In this document: positions 1 through 8,634 of the stretch, one piece after another | How positions within the stretch are numbered: the first letter of the stretch is position 1 | How the letters are laid out: every line of letters begins with the position of its first letter | Assembly (NCBI GenBank): GCA_002292345.1 | Contig: DBBT01000061.1 | Coordinates: 30,616 to 42,942 of the forward strand | Direction of reading: 5' to 3' | Origin: Opitutia bacterium UBA977 | GTDB lineage: Bacteria > Verrucomicrobiota > Verrucomicrobiia > Opitutales > Coraliomargaritaceae | Length of the DNA stretch: 12,327 bases | Made by a program: the position numbers and the translations under genes | Notes under the pieces: generated by a model | The model's input: the letters and a program-made list of their open reading frames with translations, nothing else | What the model was told of the DNA's origin: nothing | Databases searched by the model: none

Positions 1-1194
1 ATTATGGATTGGGTGCCAGCGCACTTCCCGACGGATAGTTTCGCGCTCGGTCAATTCGATGGCACAGCTCTCTATGAGCATGCCGATCCGCGGCAAGGCT
101 TCCATCAGGACTGGGGAACTTATATTTTTAACTTCGGTCGCAAGGAAGTCTGCACTTTCCTGATCGCCAGTGCATTGGCTTGGTGTGAGCGTTATCACAT
201 TGATGGCTTACGCGTCGATGCCGTGGCATCGATGCTGTACTTGGATTACTCTCGAGAAGAAGGGCAGTGGATCCCTAACCAGTATGGTGGTCGCGAAAAT
301 CTCGAAGCAATCGATTTTTTGCGTCGCACCAATGATCTGGTGCATCAATATTATCCTGGCACGCTGATGATTGCTGAGGAGTCGACCGCATTCCCAGGAG
401 TGACTAAGCCGACATCAGAAGGTGGTCTCGGCTTCGACATGAAGTGGAATATGGGCTGGATGCACGATACTTTGGAGTATTTCCAGAAGGATCCGATCTA
501 TCGAAAATTCGAGCATCACCAGCTTTCGTTTGCGATGCTCTATCAGTATTCTGAAAATTTCACGCAGGTTTTTTCACATGATGAGATCGTGCATGGTAAG
601 AGCTCGATGATAATGAAAATGCCTGGAGAGCCAATGTCGAATAAGGCTCGTCAACTCCGCTTGCTGTACGCGTTTATGTGGATGTGGCCCGGCAAGAAAA
701 CGCTCTTTATGGGCTGTGACTTTGGTCAATCCGCAGAGTGGGCACACGATGGTAGTTTGGATTGGCACCTGTTGGAATATTTGGATCATCAAGGTGTGCA
801 GATGGTGGTGCGTGATCTCAATCGAATTTACCGTGAGATACCTGGTTTTGCCGCGGGTGATAATCATCCGGGAGGATTCGAGTGGATTAATAGTTCGGAC
901 GCAGATAACAGTGTCTTAACCTTTCTGCGTAATGGTACAGCCAAGACTGATACGTTGGCAGTCGTCGGTAATTATACACCTGTGCAGCGAGAAGGCTTCC
1001 GAGTCGGTGTGCCGTATCCTGGATTCTGGCAGGAGATTTTGAATACCGATGCGAAAGAATATGGCGGTCTTGGATTTGGTAATGCTGGTGGCGTCGTTGC
1101 CGACGAAGTCGAGTGGGATGGCCGTCCGTATTCGATTAAGCTGGAATTGCCTCCAGTGTCGATGAGTGTCTTCCGCTTTCAGGGAGAGGCGTAG
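1..1194 (+). CDS. glgB: 1,4-alpha-glucan branching enzyme GlgB, 5' truncated by window
   Basis: This is the C-terminal part of the glycogen branching enzyme, which cuts alpha-1,4 glucan chains and reattaches the pieces through alpha-1,6 links in glycogen synthesis. The reading frame is open from base 1, so the ATG at 4 is an internal Met and not the start; roughly the last 397 of about 730 residues are present. Counting from that Met, the GH13 catalytic residues are all visible: nucleophile Asp72 in GLRVDAV, acid/base Glu125 in AEEST, and Asp193 in SHDEIVHG. The motif GGRENLEAI and the C-terminal beta domain (ending near LPPVSMSVF) also match GlgB of E. coli closely. The upstream N-terminal domains lie outside the window. 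A hairpin terminator follows seven bases after the stop, so this is the last gene of its transcript. Confidence 0.97.
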   Translation: MMDWVPAHFPTDSFALGQFDGTALYEHADPRQGFHQDWGTYIFNFGRKEVCTFLIASALAWCERYHIDGLRVDAVASMLYLDYSREEGQWIPNQYGGRENLEAIDFLRRTNDLVHQYYPGTLMIAEESTAFPGVTKPTSEGGLGFDMKWNMGWMHDTLEYFQKDPIYRKFEHHQLSFAMLYQYSENFTQVFSHDEIVHGKSSMIMKMPGEPMSNKARQLRLLYAFMWMWPGKKTLFMGCDFGQSAEWAHDGSLDWHLLEYLDHQGVQMVVRDLNRIYREIPGFAAGDNHPGGFEWINSSDADNSVLTFLRNGTAKTDTLAVVGNYTPVQREGFRVGVPYPGFWQEILNTDAKEYGGLGFGNAGGVVADEVEWDGRPYSIKLELPPVSMSVFRFQGEA

Positions 1195-1200
1195 TATCTA

Positions 1201-1227
1201 GAGGCATCCTATGCCTCCTCTTTTTTG
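1201..1227 (+). terminator. Rho-independent terminator after glgB
   Basis: The stem GAGGCAT / ATGCCTC (7 bp, 3-base loop CCT) at 1201-1217 is followed by CTC and a run of six T. It lies 7 bases after the glgB stop. The reverse strand has no T run after the hairpin, so it acts on the plus strand only and would not stop deoC. Confidence 0.85.
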
Positions 1228-1309
1228 TACGCTAGAAGGACGACCTACTTATCGTCCGCGAAATCTTGGTATGTCTGGTTGCCGATCGATTTCGTTAGTG
1301 ATTTCGCTA

Positions 1310-1377
1310 AAAAGTGTCGACGGACCTGCTTAACACGGCGCTCTCGGAGGTGGGCCCTCCCATCACGACCCCCGCAG
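1310..1377. other. GC-rich block between convergent glgB and deoC
   Basis: The gap 1228-1377 holds no convincing gene. Its deoC-proximal half is clearly more GC-rich than its surroundings. It contains a dyad GGAGG-TGGGC-CCTCC at 1345-1359 around a GGGCCC core. On the minus strand it could fold downstream of deoC, and a short weak hairpin followed by five T lies at its far end. It might be a 3' untranslated region or a decayed RNA gene; no family could be assigned. Confidence 0.3.
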
Positions 1378-2076
1378 CTAGTAATTATCAGAATTGCTTG
1401 TTTTGATGCGCACGCCGTTTAGCTCTGCGAGTAGTTCTCGGGCCGCCGAGACGCCGAGGCGCTCCGCACCAGCTTCGATCAGCTTTAGTGCATCGCTAAG
1501 TGTACGAATGCCGCCACTGGCTTTAATCTTAATTGAGCCCTTACGGCTGTCGGCGAAGAGTTTAATGTCTGCAACAGTTGCTCCGCCTGAGCCAAAACCG
1601 GTCGAGGTTTTTATAAAATCGGCACCAGCCTTTTCACAGATTGCTAGCGCGGCTAATTTCTGTGCCTCATTTAAATAGCAGGTCTCAACGATAATCTTGG
1701 TTAGTAGTTCAGATTCACGGGCGACTATGCACAGGCGGACGATTTCTTCGGTTACGATGGTTTTATCGCCAGCACGCAGTGCAGCATAGTTCATGACGAT
1801 ATCAACTTCGTTGGCGCCATTGGCCTTGGCGCGCAAGATCTCCTCGCGCTTCGACTCCAAGCTTGAGCGCCCATGCGGGAAGCCGATTACGGTGCAAACT
1901 TTGGACTTGGAGTTATATAAGATGTCAGAGCAAATCGAGACACTGCTGGGGTAGACGCAAACGGATGCATAACCAGCGTGTGCAGCTTCATCGCTGAGGG
2001 CGCAAATTTCACCATCGCTGGCGTCAAGTTTTAGATTTGTAGCATCAAGTTTGGCTGCGAAGTCTGAAGCATTCAT
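1378..2076 (-). CDS. deoC: Deoxyribose-phosphate aldolase (DeoC)
   Basis: A class I aldolase that splits 2-deoxyribose-5-phosphate into acetaldehyde and glyceraldehyde-3-phosphate, the last step of deoxyribonucleoside breakdown in the cytosol. The 232-residue product matches the short bacterial DeoC form (E. coli has 259). The Schiff-base lysine is Lys156 in FIKTSTGF. The second active-site lysine is Lys185 in IKASGGIR, and Asp92 lies in NEVDIVMN. GFPHG and the N-terminal LDAT correspond to conserved positions. The protein ends in a C-terminal Tyr, as E. coli DeoC does, where the tail tyrosine takes part in catalysis; equivalence here is inference. The start is the ATG at 2076, and no clear ribosome binding site precedes it. 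The gene is transcribed away from the purine nucleoside phosphorylase gene, and a weak GTGT/ACAC hairpin followed by five T on the minus strand (about 1335-1311) is the only candidate terminator. Confidence 0.95.
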   Translation of the reverse strand: MNASDFAAKLDATNLKLDASDGEICALSDEAAHAGYASVCVYPSSVSICSDILYNSKSKVCTVIGFPHGRSSLESKREEILRAKANGANEVDIVMNYAALRAGDKTIVTEEIVRLCIVARESELLTKIIVETCYLNEAQKLAALAICEKAGADFIKTSTGFGSGGATVADIKLFADSRKGSIKIKASGGIRTLSDALKLIEAGAERLGVSAARELLAELNGVRIKTSNSDNY

Positions 2077-2221
2077 GAGTGGTGTTGAATAAAATGATTC
2101 TTTGTGAGCATCTGCATGGATGTATAAATTCCAAGTTATATCTGCGTTGAACTCATCTAATTTGGATGCATGCTGTAACCTCTATATGCAGATCCCTCGA
2201 GACATCATTGCAATAAAACGA

Positions 2222-2269
2222 GCCTGCCGCGCTTTGAGTCGTGCTCATATTGAGCAATTGCTGGCAGGT
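2222..2269. repeat. Nested inverted repeat upstream of the PNP gene
   Basis: A perfect 6-bp dyad TGCTCA-tat-TGAGCA (2242-2256) sits inside an outer inverted repeat CCTGCC (2223-2228) / GGCAGG (2263-2268). It is in the 233-bp region between divergent deoC and the phosphorylase gene, 40 to 90 bases before the phosphorylase start. It could be an operator for a dimeric repressor of nucleoside catabolism or an RNA hairpin in the leader. No T run follows, so it is not a simple terminator. The dyad is seen directly; its role is inference. Confidence 0.45.
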
Positions 2270-2309
2270 GTGGTGTCAGGTGAATGTTGCGTCTTAACGA
2301 GTCAACTTT

Positions 2310-3107
2310 ATGAAGCTACCTAAACTACCGGCTGAACTCATTGATTTTAAACCAGAAGTCGGCTTAATCCTTGGCTCGGGGCTTGGGTTTTTTGCCGATG
2401 ATAGGATCGAAATCGTAGGGCACCTTCCGTATGCTGAGATTGAAGGGTTTCCAGTCTCAACAGTCCCTGGTCATGCGGGACAATTTGTTTTCGGGCATGT
2501 GGATGGCCGTCGCGTAATTTGCATGCAGGGACGTTTTCATTTCTATGAGGGCTATCGGATGGACCAGTTAACTTTACCAGTTCGAATGATGTATCAACTC
2601 GGGGTGCAGACCTTGTTTGTGACGAATGCAGCAGGCGGGATCAATCCCAGCTATATACCGGGCGATTTCATGTTGATTCATGATCATATTAATTTCCTCG
2701 GCACCAATCCGTTGATTGGTGCGGTTGTTGATGTGGGTGTTCGCTTTCCAGATATGACGGAGGTATACGACAAAGCCTTACGCCAAAAAATCCGTGACTG
2801 GGCGCAAAGCCAGAATATACGTTTACAGGAAGGCATTTATCTCGCAACCACTGGGCCTAGCTTTGAAACGCCAGCAGAGATTCGTGCTTTCGCAACTTTA
2901 GGGGCTGATGCAGTCGGTATGTCAACTGTGCCAGAGGCGATCGTTGCACGCCAATTAGGAATTCGAGTGGTCGGACTTTCCTGTATCACTAACGCGGCGT
3001 CCGGAATGTCCTCGGGTCCACTCTCCCATGAAGAGGTGGCTGAGACGGCAGATGGTGTGCGCCTAGAGTTTGCTGACTTACTCGCTGCTGCGATTGCACT
3101 TTCTTAA
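2310..3107 (+). CDS. punA: Purine nucleoside phosphorylase, trimeric (family 2) type
   Basis: Cleaves purine (deoxy)ribonucleosides with phosphate to give the free base and (deoxy)ribose-1-phosphate. The 265-residue product carries the PNP family 2 signatures in order: LGSGLG (21-26, phosphate loop), PGHAGQF (53-59), GRFHFYEG (74-81), TNAAGGI (105-111), GDFMLIHDHIN (118-128), GPSFETPAEIR with the purine-binding Glu (182-192), VGMSTVPE (202-209) and CITNAA with the conserved Asn (225-230). That Glu/Asn pair is typical of enzymes preferring inosine and guanosine over adenosine. The start ATG at 2310 gives the usual family N terminus; no strong Shine-Dalgarno sequence is visible. It diverges from deoC and supplies that pathway's precursor, so the two probably share control. 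The intervening phosphopentomutase gene is not in the window. Some genomes would label it deoD, although that name properly belongs to the hexameric family. Confidence 0.95.
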   Translation: MKLPKLPAELIDFKPEVGLILGSGLGFFADDRIEIVGHLPYAEIEGFPVSTVPGHAGQFVFGHVDGRRVICMQGRFHFYEGYRMDQLTLPVRMMYQLGVQTLFVTNAAGGINPSYIPGDFMLIHDHINFLGTNPLIGAVVDVGVRFPDMTEVYDKALRQKIRDWAQSQNIRLQEGIYLATTGPSFETPAEIRAFATLGADAVGMSTVPEAIVARQLGIRVVGLSCITNAASGMSSGPLSHEEVAETADGVRLEFADLLAAAIALS

Positions 3108-3199
3108 CTCACTTTAAGGTATCCAGTTCATGGCGCCTGAATTCAATCACCATCCTCTTAATTAACATTACCAAATAATCTTGCGCAATCGAGCGCCAC

Positions 3200-3227
3200 C
3201 GACAGCGGATTTTGGCTGTCGTTTTAT
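3200..3227 (+). terminator. Rho-independent terminator after the PNP gene
   Basis: A perfect 7-bp stem CGACAGC (3200-3206) / GCTGTCG (3215-3221) with an 8-base loop is followed by TTTTATT. It lies about 90 bases past the phosphorylase stop, in the convergent gap before the amidase-like gene. The reverse strand lacks a T run directly after the hairpin. Confidence 0.8.
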
Positions 3228-3271
3228 TCGACTGCTTAAGTGTTAAATAGAAAAAAATCTGCCGCGTATCG

Positions 3272-4606
3272 TTAATTTTCGTAATACTCGGTCAACTCCG
3301 AGAGTAAATCTGCAACCACCTGTAGCTTATGTGGGTTGATGATCACTTGGGCCGCACTATGGCGGCCTTCTAAGCAGGCGAACGGTAGTATAATCGCGGG
3401 CAGGAAGGCTAGGCTGGCTGGTGCGATTAACTGCAGAATCTGCTGTTCCAATGAATCGTTCCAAGCTGATTTTTCCGGAGTACTGACAGGGCTAATCGGT
3501 AAGATGAGATAATCGTAATCATCGAAGAATTCTGTGAATGCACTGCGAATGCACTCTTGAGTGCATGCAGATGCGTCGGCTATTTGTGGCGTGCAGTCGA
3601 TCCCTGCTTGTATGCGTTTGAGTAGAGCAGGATCGTATTGATCGCGATACTCTTCGACCCAGTATTGATGAATTGAATGCAATTCCCGAGCTTCTAGGGT
3701 CTGATAAGCTGTGTTGCCTTGTGAGAGTGCTTGCCGCAGGCGAGTGCCGGTTGCCGGATCGTCGTCGATGTTCAGCTCACGAGTGAGGTCGAGTAGCCCT
3801 GACTTGATGTCGGCTGAAACTGCGCTTGAAAGCTCACTAATTAAGTAGCCACGGGGTGCATCAGCTGAATCTAATTTTGAGATGCGATGGAAAGCTCGAA
3901 AAGTCGTGAATAAGTCCGCAATACAGTTATTCATCCAACCGACTGATTCGATGGACGGGGTAATTGGAAACACGCCGTCGCGTGCATAGGCATTTTTCCC
4001 CATACGAAATCCGAACAAGCCATGAAATGCTGCTGGGATACGAATGCCCCCTCCAGTATCGAGACCGAAGGCCAGTGGGACTAGGCCTTCGCTGACTGCA
4101 CGAGCTGCTGCGCCAGCACCGCCACCGCAAACGTATTGTTCGTCATCGCCATGTTTACAGTCGCCATTGGTGAGGTTTCGCCCTCGCGGATCAACGCCGA
4201 ATTCGGCTGGCATTGTTTTGCTAAAAAAGCAGGCGCCGAGTGCATTCAGTTTCTGATACAATAGACTGGATTCTTCCAACGGCGCTTCGAATTGAGCGAG
4301 GAATGGAGCTCCACATCCGGTTGGCATACCTTTGACGTCAAACATATCTTGCAACACATAGGGCACGCAGGCGAGGGGGCGGTCCTCATCCACTGCGCCG
4401 CAGTTCAGTGCTTGTAGTAATTGTTGTTTGAATGGCGTCGCCGTAAACCATGTTTGACGATCGAATTTAGGGAGCGCCTCCAGACGAGCGAGGAATTGAT
4501 CCGCCACACGATCGGGGGATTTTTGCACCAGTGTGCGCCATTGTTCGAAGTTGAGCCTTGTCGCTGCCATCGCTAAAGTTAATCGCTGCCGAAACGGCGT
4601 TCCCAT
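3272..4606 (-). CDS. Amidase-signature family protein lacking the catalytic triad (probable pseudoenzyme)
   Basis: An intact 444-residue protein with the amidase-signature fold (relatives include GatA, allophanate hydrolase and FAAH). Family landmarks are clear: [10 protein letters not shown] at 76-85, the Gly-rich loop at 161-167, [11 protein letters not shown] at 176-186 followed by [13 protein letters not shown], and [10 protein letters not shown] near the C terminus. Yet all three residues of the Lys-cisSer-Ser triad are changed. The Lys position is Gln86 (VLQD for the usual VxKD), the cis-Ser is Gly163 (GGGAGAA for GGSSGGS), and the nucleophile is Gly187 (TGGGIR for TGGSIR). The 24-residue spacing between the two serine positions is kept. 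It is therefore unlikely to hydrolyse amides by the family mechanism. Its start overlaps the mutL end by 28 bases, suggesting translational coupling; a second Met at 4570, just past the mutL stop, is an alternative start. The fold call is firm; the biological role is unknown. Confidence 0.88.
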   Translation of the reverse strand: MGTPFRQRLTLAMAATRLNFEQWRTLVQKSPDRVADQFLARLEALPKFDRQTWFTATPFKQQLLQALNCGAVDEDRPLACVPYVLQDMFDVKGMPTGCGAPFLAQFEAPLEESSLLYQKLNALGACFFSKTMPAEFGVDPRGRNLTNGDCKHGDDEQYVCGGGAGAAARAVSEGLVPLAFGLDTGGGIRIPAAFHGLFGFRMGKNAYARDGVFPITPSIESVGWMNNCIADLFTTFRAFHRISKLDSADAPRGYLISELSSAVSADIKSGLLDLTRELNIDDDPATGTRLRQALSQGNTAYQTLEARELHSIHQYWVEEYRDQYDPALLKRIQAGIDCTPQIADASACTQECIRSAFTEFFDDYDYLILPISPVSTPEKSAWNDSLEQQILQLIAPASLAFLPAIILPFACLEGRHSAAQVIINPHKLQVVADLLSELTEYYEN

Positions 4607-6360
4607 TCGTTCCAGCTGACTTCACTGAAGGTCGGTCTGCCGAACGGAGAGGTGTGAGGCGTGTCGCAGGAGAGTAGGTCTTTGGCGAGCTGCTCGACGG
4701 CTTGATCAGTTAATGAATCGCTGCGTCGGTAGCTGCCTTCGACGGCGAGACGCGCGATGGCCTCCGAGTCAAGTGCGTTTGGTTTACGCATGCCACCGCG
4801 TTGGCGAATTAGATCTACGAGATCGCGAATGAAGGACTCGGCTTGCTCGGGAGAAAGCCATGTCGGCACTGCTTCGATACGGTAGAAATTGCGTCCGAAT
4901 TCTTCGACTTGAAAGCCTTGCGTGTTCAACTGCTTCAGTTGTGACTTAAGTGCTGCAGAAGCCAGTGGCTCGAATTCAATTGGTTGCGGGATCAGTAAGC
5001 GTTGACTTGTGGCTTTGTCGTTTTTGAATTCTTTACTGATACGTTCAAAGCGCACGCGTTGGTCGGCGTGGCGTAGGTGCAACATAACTAGTCCTCGATT
5101 GGTATCGAATAGCGCATAGCGCTTTTTTAATACAGTAATCAAACGCCAATCGGGAGTCGAAGCAACTGCTTGCGGTGCGGGGTGAATCGCTGCCGTGGTA
5201 GTCGTTTTGGTGATTTCTGGGCAGATCGGTGCGCTAGGGGTTGGAACTACCGCGGATTTTGGTTTTTCGATACCTGCCACCTTGACTGCGGGGGAGGCAG
5301 GCGACTCGATTTTCGCGTGAGTCGCGAGCCCAATAGGCGTGACTGCTTGCACGATATCATCGGCTCGGCTAGTGGCCAGAGTCTCTGTTATTGCATTCAG
5401 AACGAAGCGGCGGATAGCGCCGTCGTCGCGGAAGCGGACCTCACGTTTGGCAGGATGAACATTAACGTCCACTTCTTTTGGTGGGATTTCGAGAAATAGA
5501 AATGCGGGCGGATAGCGGCCTTTTTGAATGCGGCCATGATAGGCGTCGAGCACCGCTAGACTCAAGGTGCGACTATCTACTGGGCGACGATTTACCAATG
5601 TCACAAGTTCGCGACGGGTTGAGCGTCCTACCCCTGGCTTTGCCGTGAGCCCTTTCAAGCGGAAGCCGGTCTTCGGATCACTGACATCCACGGCAATTAA
5701 ATCATCCGCAAGGGAGCGACCCCAGATTTCAGCGATGCGATCGCGTAGGTTCTCGCAGGCGGGTGACTGAAATACTGTGCGTCCATTCTCCAGCACGCGG
5801 AACGCGACATTTGGATGCGCCACTGCGAACAGGCGACAATTATATGTGATGTGAGCAGTTTCAGTGGGATCGGTCTTTAGAAACTTACGCCGCGCGGGCA
5901 CAGAATTAAACAGATGTGCGACTTCGATCACGGTACCAACTGGCATACCGCAGTCTTTCTTCTCTATTAATTTACCGCCGTTGATTAAGATTTCGGTCCC
6001 GTGCTCCCAGTCTTTCGAACGGGTGCGCAGGGTAAATTTGGAGACCGATGCGATGGAGGGTAGCGCTTCGCCGCGAAAGCCGAAGCTACACACTTCGTTG
6101 AGGTCGGCAGCTTCGCGGATCTTGCTGGTCGCGTGACGCTCTAGGCAGAGCAGAGACTCATCTGGCGACATACCCTTACCGTTGTCTTCAATACGGATGT
6201 AGGATTTACCGCCGTTGCGAAACTCGACCTCGATCCGAGTTGCGCCAGCATCAATACTATTCTCGACTAGTTCTTTGACTACTGCGACTGGACGCTCAAT
6301 CACTTCGCCTGCGGCGATTTGGTTGGCGACTCGATCGGATAGTATGTGGATTGAAGGCAT
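4579..6360 (-). CDS. mutL: DNA mismatch repair protein MutL
   Basis: The mismatch repair matchmaker ATPase, which links MutS at a mismatch to strand removal. I take the start at 6360 (593 residues), because [19 protein letters not shown] aligns with MutL N termini; the frame stays open for 18 more codons up to an ATG at 6414. The N-terminal GHKL ATPase has its motifs in order: catalytic Glu30 in [17 protein letters not shown] (59-63), RHATSKI and [21 protein letters not shown] closes the transducer domain. A Pro/Ala/Thr-rich linker (about 345-400) leads to the C-terminal dimerisation domain. There the endonuclease motif DQHA-x2-E-x4-E reads [12 protein letters not shown] (433-444), and CPHGRP reads SPFGRP (571-576), so the metal site looks eroded. 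It overlaps the downstream amidase-like gene by 28 bases. Confidence 0.96.
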   Translation of the reverse strand: MPSIHILSDRVANQIAAGEVIERPVAVVKELVENSIDAGATRIEVEFRNGGKSYIRIEDNGKGMSPDESLLCLERHATSKIREAADLNEVCSFGFRGEALPSIASVSKFTLRTRSKDWEHGTEILINGGKLIEKKDCGMPVGTVIEVAHLFNSVPARRKFLKTDPTETAHITYNCRLFAVAHPNVAFRVLENGRTVFQSPACENLRDRIAEIWGRSLADDLIAVDVSDPKTGFRLKGLTAKPGVGRSTRRELVTLVNRRPVDSRTLSLAVLDAYHGRIQKGRYPPAFLFLEIPPKEVDVNVHPAKREVRFRDDGAIRRFVLNAITETLATSRADDIVQAVTPIGLATHAKIESPASPAVKVAGIEKPKSAVVPTPSAPICPEITKTTTTAAIHPAPQAVASTPDWRLITVLKKRYALFDTNRGLVMLHLRHADQRVRFERISKEFKNDKATSQRLLIPQPIEFEPLASAALKSQLKQLNTQGFQVEEFGRNFYRIEAVPTWLSPEQAESFIRDLVDLIRQRGGMRKPNALDSEAIARLAVEGSYRRSDSLTDQAVEQLAKDLLSCDTPHTSPFGRPTFSEVSWNEWERRFGSD

Positions 6361-6444
6361 GTTGTATGCAATAGCCTGTATTCTGTGAAGTAGGACCGCC
6401 ACGCTGCAAAACAATTTATTTATAAACGGGTTTACTTAAGTCGC

Positions 6445-6464
6445 GTCTCGCATAATTTCGAGAC
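6445..6464. repeat. Dyad in the mutL / DUF255 divergent promoter region
   Basis: A perfect inverted repeat GTCTCG-(8 bases)-CGAGAC spans 6445-6464. It is about 85 bases upstream of mutL and 56 bases upstream of the DUF255 gene. The spacing (arms 14 bases apart, centre to centre) suits a dimeric DNA-binding protein. No known consensus was recognised, so operator function is inference. Confidence 0.4.
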
Positions 6465-6506
6465 CAATTCAATGCGTGTGTGCGCCGCTCAATTTTTTAA
6501 ACAATT

Positions 6507-6512
6507 TATAAT
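6507..6512 (+). promoter_or_regulatory. Perfect -10 hexamer just before the DUF255 start
   Basis: A consensus TATAAT lies within an AT-rich stretch (6491-6513) and ends seven bases before the ATG at 6520. If used, transcription would begin at or next to the start codon, giving a nearly leaderless message. No good -35 box is found 16-18 bases upstream, so promoter activity is uncertain. Confidence 0.35.
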
Positions 6513-6519
6513 AAGCCAG

Positions 6520-8547
6520 ATGCAAAACCGTCTCTCTAAAGAGAATAGTCTCTATCTCAAGCAACATGCCGAAAATCCAGTCGATTGGTATCCCTGGGGC
6601 GAAGAGGCCTTCGCCGCCGCGGAAGCGTCGGGCAAGCCCTTGCTTGTCTCGATCGGCTACTCTGCCTGCCACTGGTGCCACGTCATGGCACATGAAAGTT
6701 TCGAGAGTGACTATATCGCGAAGTTGATGAATCAGCACTTCGTTTGCGTGAAGGTTGACCGCGAGGAGCGCCCCGACGTCGACCAAGTTTACATGGAAGC
6801 GGTGCAGATGATACAGCAATCCGGCGGCTGGCCCTTAAATGTTTTTTGCCTACCTGATGGTCGCCCGTTTTTTGGAGGCACGTATTTTCCACCCGAAGAT
6901 CGCGGGCAGGGCTTGATTCCATGGCCGCAGGTCTTGATGCGTATCTCTGAGCATTATAAGCGCTCGCGAGCCGAGCTAGAAGAGAATGCGGATGCGATTC
7001 AAAAAAATATTATGGCTTCGACGATGGCTGCCAGCACTGGTGGCGCGCAGGGTTTGTGGGATAATGCATTTTTGATTGAGGCAGCCAATGGAATCTGCGG
7101 CACGCACGACGATCAATATGGCGGGTTCGGTGGCGCACCGAAATTCCCACCTTCGATGACTTTAAATTTCCTACGTTCGCTTCGCCGAAGTGCGGCAGTC
7201 GATGCAGAGCCAGAACTCGGCGAGCGTATTGATACGGTTTGTCACACGACGCTGCGTGCGATGGCGCATGGTGGATTATTTGATCAGTTCGGTGGTGGAT
7301 TTGCTCGTTATAGTGTCGATCCGCACTGGTTGATTCCGCATTTCGAGAAGATGCTTTATGATAATGCATTGCTGATCGATGCCTACACCCGCGGCTGGTT
7401 GGACAATCAAGATCCGCTTTACGCTGCAGTCGTCGAAGAGACGATTGGGTGGTTGGAGCGCGAGATGAGTGCGGATAGTGGCGGCTTCTATGCCGCGCTC
7501 GATGCGGATAGCGAAGGCGAAGAAGGGCGCTATTATGTGTGGACACCTGAAGAAATCGACTCGGTACTAGGGCCGACTGAAGAGTCGCGCGAAATCCGTT
7601 TGGCTTATAACATCACCGCCGAGGGTAACTTTGAACATGGCAGTTCGAATCCCGCGTTAGTGGATGCTGATATCGTTGTGCGCGACAAACTCGCAGCTGC
7701 TCGTGCAAAGTTGTTGGCGTATCGCGAAGCTAATCGTGCGCGCCCCGGCAAAGATACTAAAATCAACACCGCGTGGAATTGTATGTTGATCCGTTCGATG
7801 GCAGATGCTGGATTTTATTTCAAACGTCCTGAGTGGCTACAGCGTGCGCGAAAAGCTGCTGATTTCATTTGGGACGAACTCACCGAACAGCAAGACGGGG
7901 CATTGCGCTTAAAGGCTGTTTATTACCAAGGTAGTGGTGCGCAGGTCGATGGCTTTCTACACGATTATGCGCTGGCGGCAGAGGCCTTCTTGGCGATTGC
8001 GTCGAAAATTGATGTCCTAGAGTCGGGGGCATCCGCTAGATATCAGGCGCGTGCACAAGCCTGTGTCGATAGTGCGCTGTGCTATTTTGAGGACCCGCAT
8101 GCGATCGGTTATTTTTTTACTGCGGAAGATACCGAGACACCTGTTGCGCGTCGTAAGGAGTGGTTCGATAATGCCACTCCTTCGGGTAACGCCGCCTTGC
8201 TGCACGCTCTGTCTGGGCTCTACGCACTCACTGGCGAAGGGCGCTATGACAGCTCACTGCGGGCTACGCTACCTGCCTTTGCTGATTATGCACAGAAAGT
8301 AGCCGCCGGCGTCGCTCATGCACTGGAAGCGGTGACCACGCACACCATCGGTATCGCCGTCATTAAAGTGCGAGCAGGTGTCTCGCTTGAAGGCTTGCAA
8401 GTCGCACTCGCAGCTGCGCCCTGGCGCCGAGTTTTCATTCAGACTACGACTGAGGAACAGTCTGCTGCCTATCAGGTCTGCATCGGCACGCAATGCCTGC
8501 CATCCACTAACGACATCTCTGAAGTAGTTGAGGTGCTGCAGGGCTAA
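6520..8547 (+). CDS. DUF255 / YyaL-type thioredoxin-domain protein
   Basis: A 675-residue protein of the widespread YyaL/SPATA20 family. It has an N-terminal thioredoxin-like domain (DUF255) and a long helical-barrel domain resembling six-hairpin glycosidases; the cellular role is not established. The start at 6520 is chosen because [19 protein letters not shown] is the usual family N terminus, although the frame is open back to an ATG at 6472. The redox motif is CHWC (50-53), followed by [22 protein letters not shown] (102-109) and GGTYFPP (119-125). Barrel landmarks include [10 protein letters not shown] (201-210), [16 protein letters not shown] (251-266), [10 protein letters not shown] (273-282) and [15 protein letters not shown] (327-341). 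Length and motif order are normal and no decay is visible. It diverges from mutL. No predicted signal peptide, so it is probably cytoplasmic. Confidence 0.93.
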   Translation: MQNRLSKENSLYLKQHAENPVDWYPWGEEAFAAAEASGKPLLVSIGYSACHWCHVMAHESFESDYIAKLMNQHFVCVKVDREERPDVDQVYMEAVQMIQQSGGWPLNVFCLPDGRPFFGGTYFPPEDRGQGLIPWPQVLMRISEHYKRSRAELEENADAIQKNIMASTMAASTGGAQGLWDNAFLIEAANGICGTHDDQYGGFGGAPKFPPSMTLNFLRSLRRSAAVDAEPELGERIDTVCHTTLRAMAHGGLFDQFGGGFARYSVDPHWLIPHFEKMLYDNALLIDAYTRGWLDNQDPLYAAVVEETIGWLEREMSADSGGFYAALDADSEGEEGRYYVWTPEEIDSVLGPTEESREIRLAYNITAEGNFEHGSSNPALVDADIVVRDKLAAARAKLLAYREANRARPGKDTKINTAWNCMLIRSMADAGFYFKRPEWLQRARKAADFIWDELTEQQDGALRLKAVYYQGSGAQVDGFLHDYALAAEAFLAIASKIDVLESGASARYQARAQACVDSALCYFEDPHAIGYFFTAEDTETPVARRKEWFDNATPSGNAALLHALSGLYALTGEGRYDSSLRATLPAFADYAQKVAAGVAHALEAVTTHTIGIAVIKVRAGVSLEGLQVALAAAPWRRVFIQTTTEEQSAAYQVCIGTQCLPSTNDISEVVEVLQG

Positions 8548-8570
8548 GAGGGTAATTCGCTCTTTCGTTT
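8546..8570 (+). terminator. Weak possible terminator after the DUF255 gene
   Basis: AAGAG / CTCTT forms a 5-bp stem with a 9-base loop overlapping the stop codon, followed by a broken T-rich run (TCGTTT). It is weak and offered only as a candidate. The 84-base gap to the next, convergent gene also contains an 8-bp inverted repeat, annotated separately. Confidence 0.25.
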
Positions 8571-8634
8571 AGGCAACGGAGGAGATGCTTCATTGGAGAG
8601 TCTTCGCACTAAATTCTTTACCGGGAGTTGCCTA
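8570..8634. repeat. Inverted repeat spanning the convergent gene ends
   Basis: TAGGCAAC (8570-8577) is the exact complement of GTTGCCTA (8627-8634), with 49 bases between. The second arm covers the stop codon of the peptidase gene on the minus strand. It could close a 3'-end structure for either transcript. The spacer contains no recognised gene. Confidence 0.35.

Noticed and set aside
1..1200. Possible start of glgB at position 4
   Set aside because: The frame is open from base 1 and the Met aligns with the middle of GlgB, so the gene is cut by the window edge.
7010..7546. A 178-codon minus-strand frame inside the DUF255 gene
   Set aside because: It lies opposite strongly conserved barrel motifs and is rich in His/Arg/Ser, as expected from an antisense shadow.
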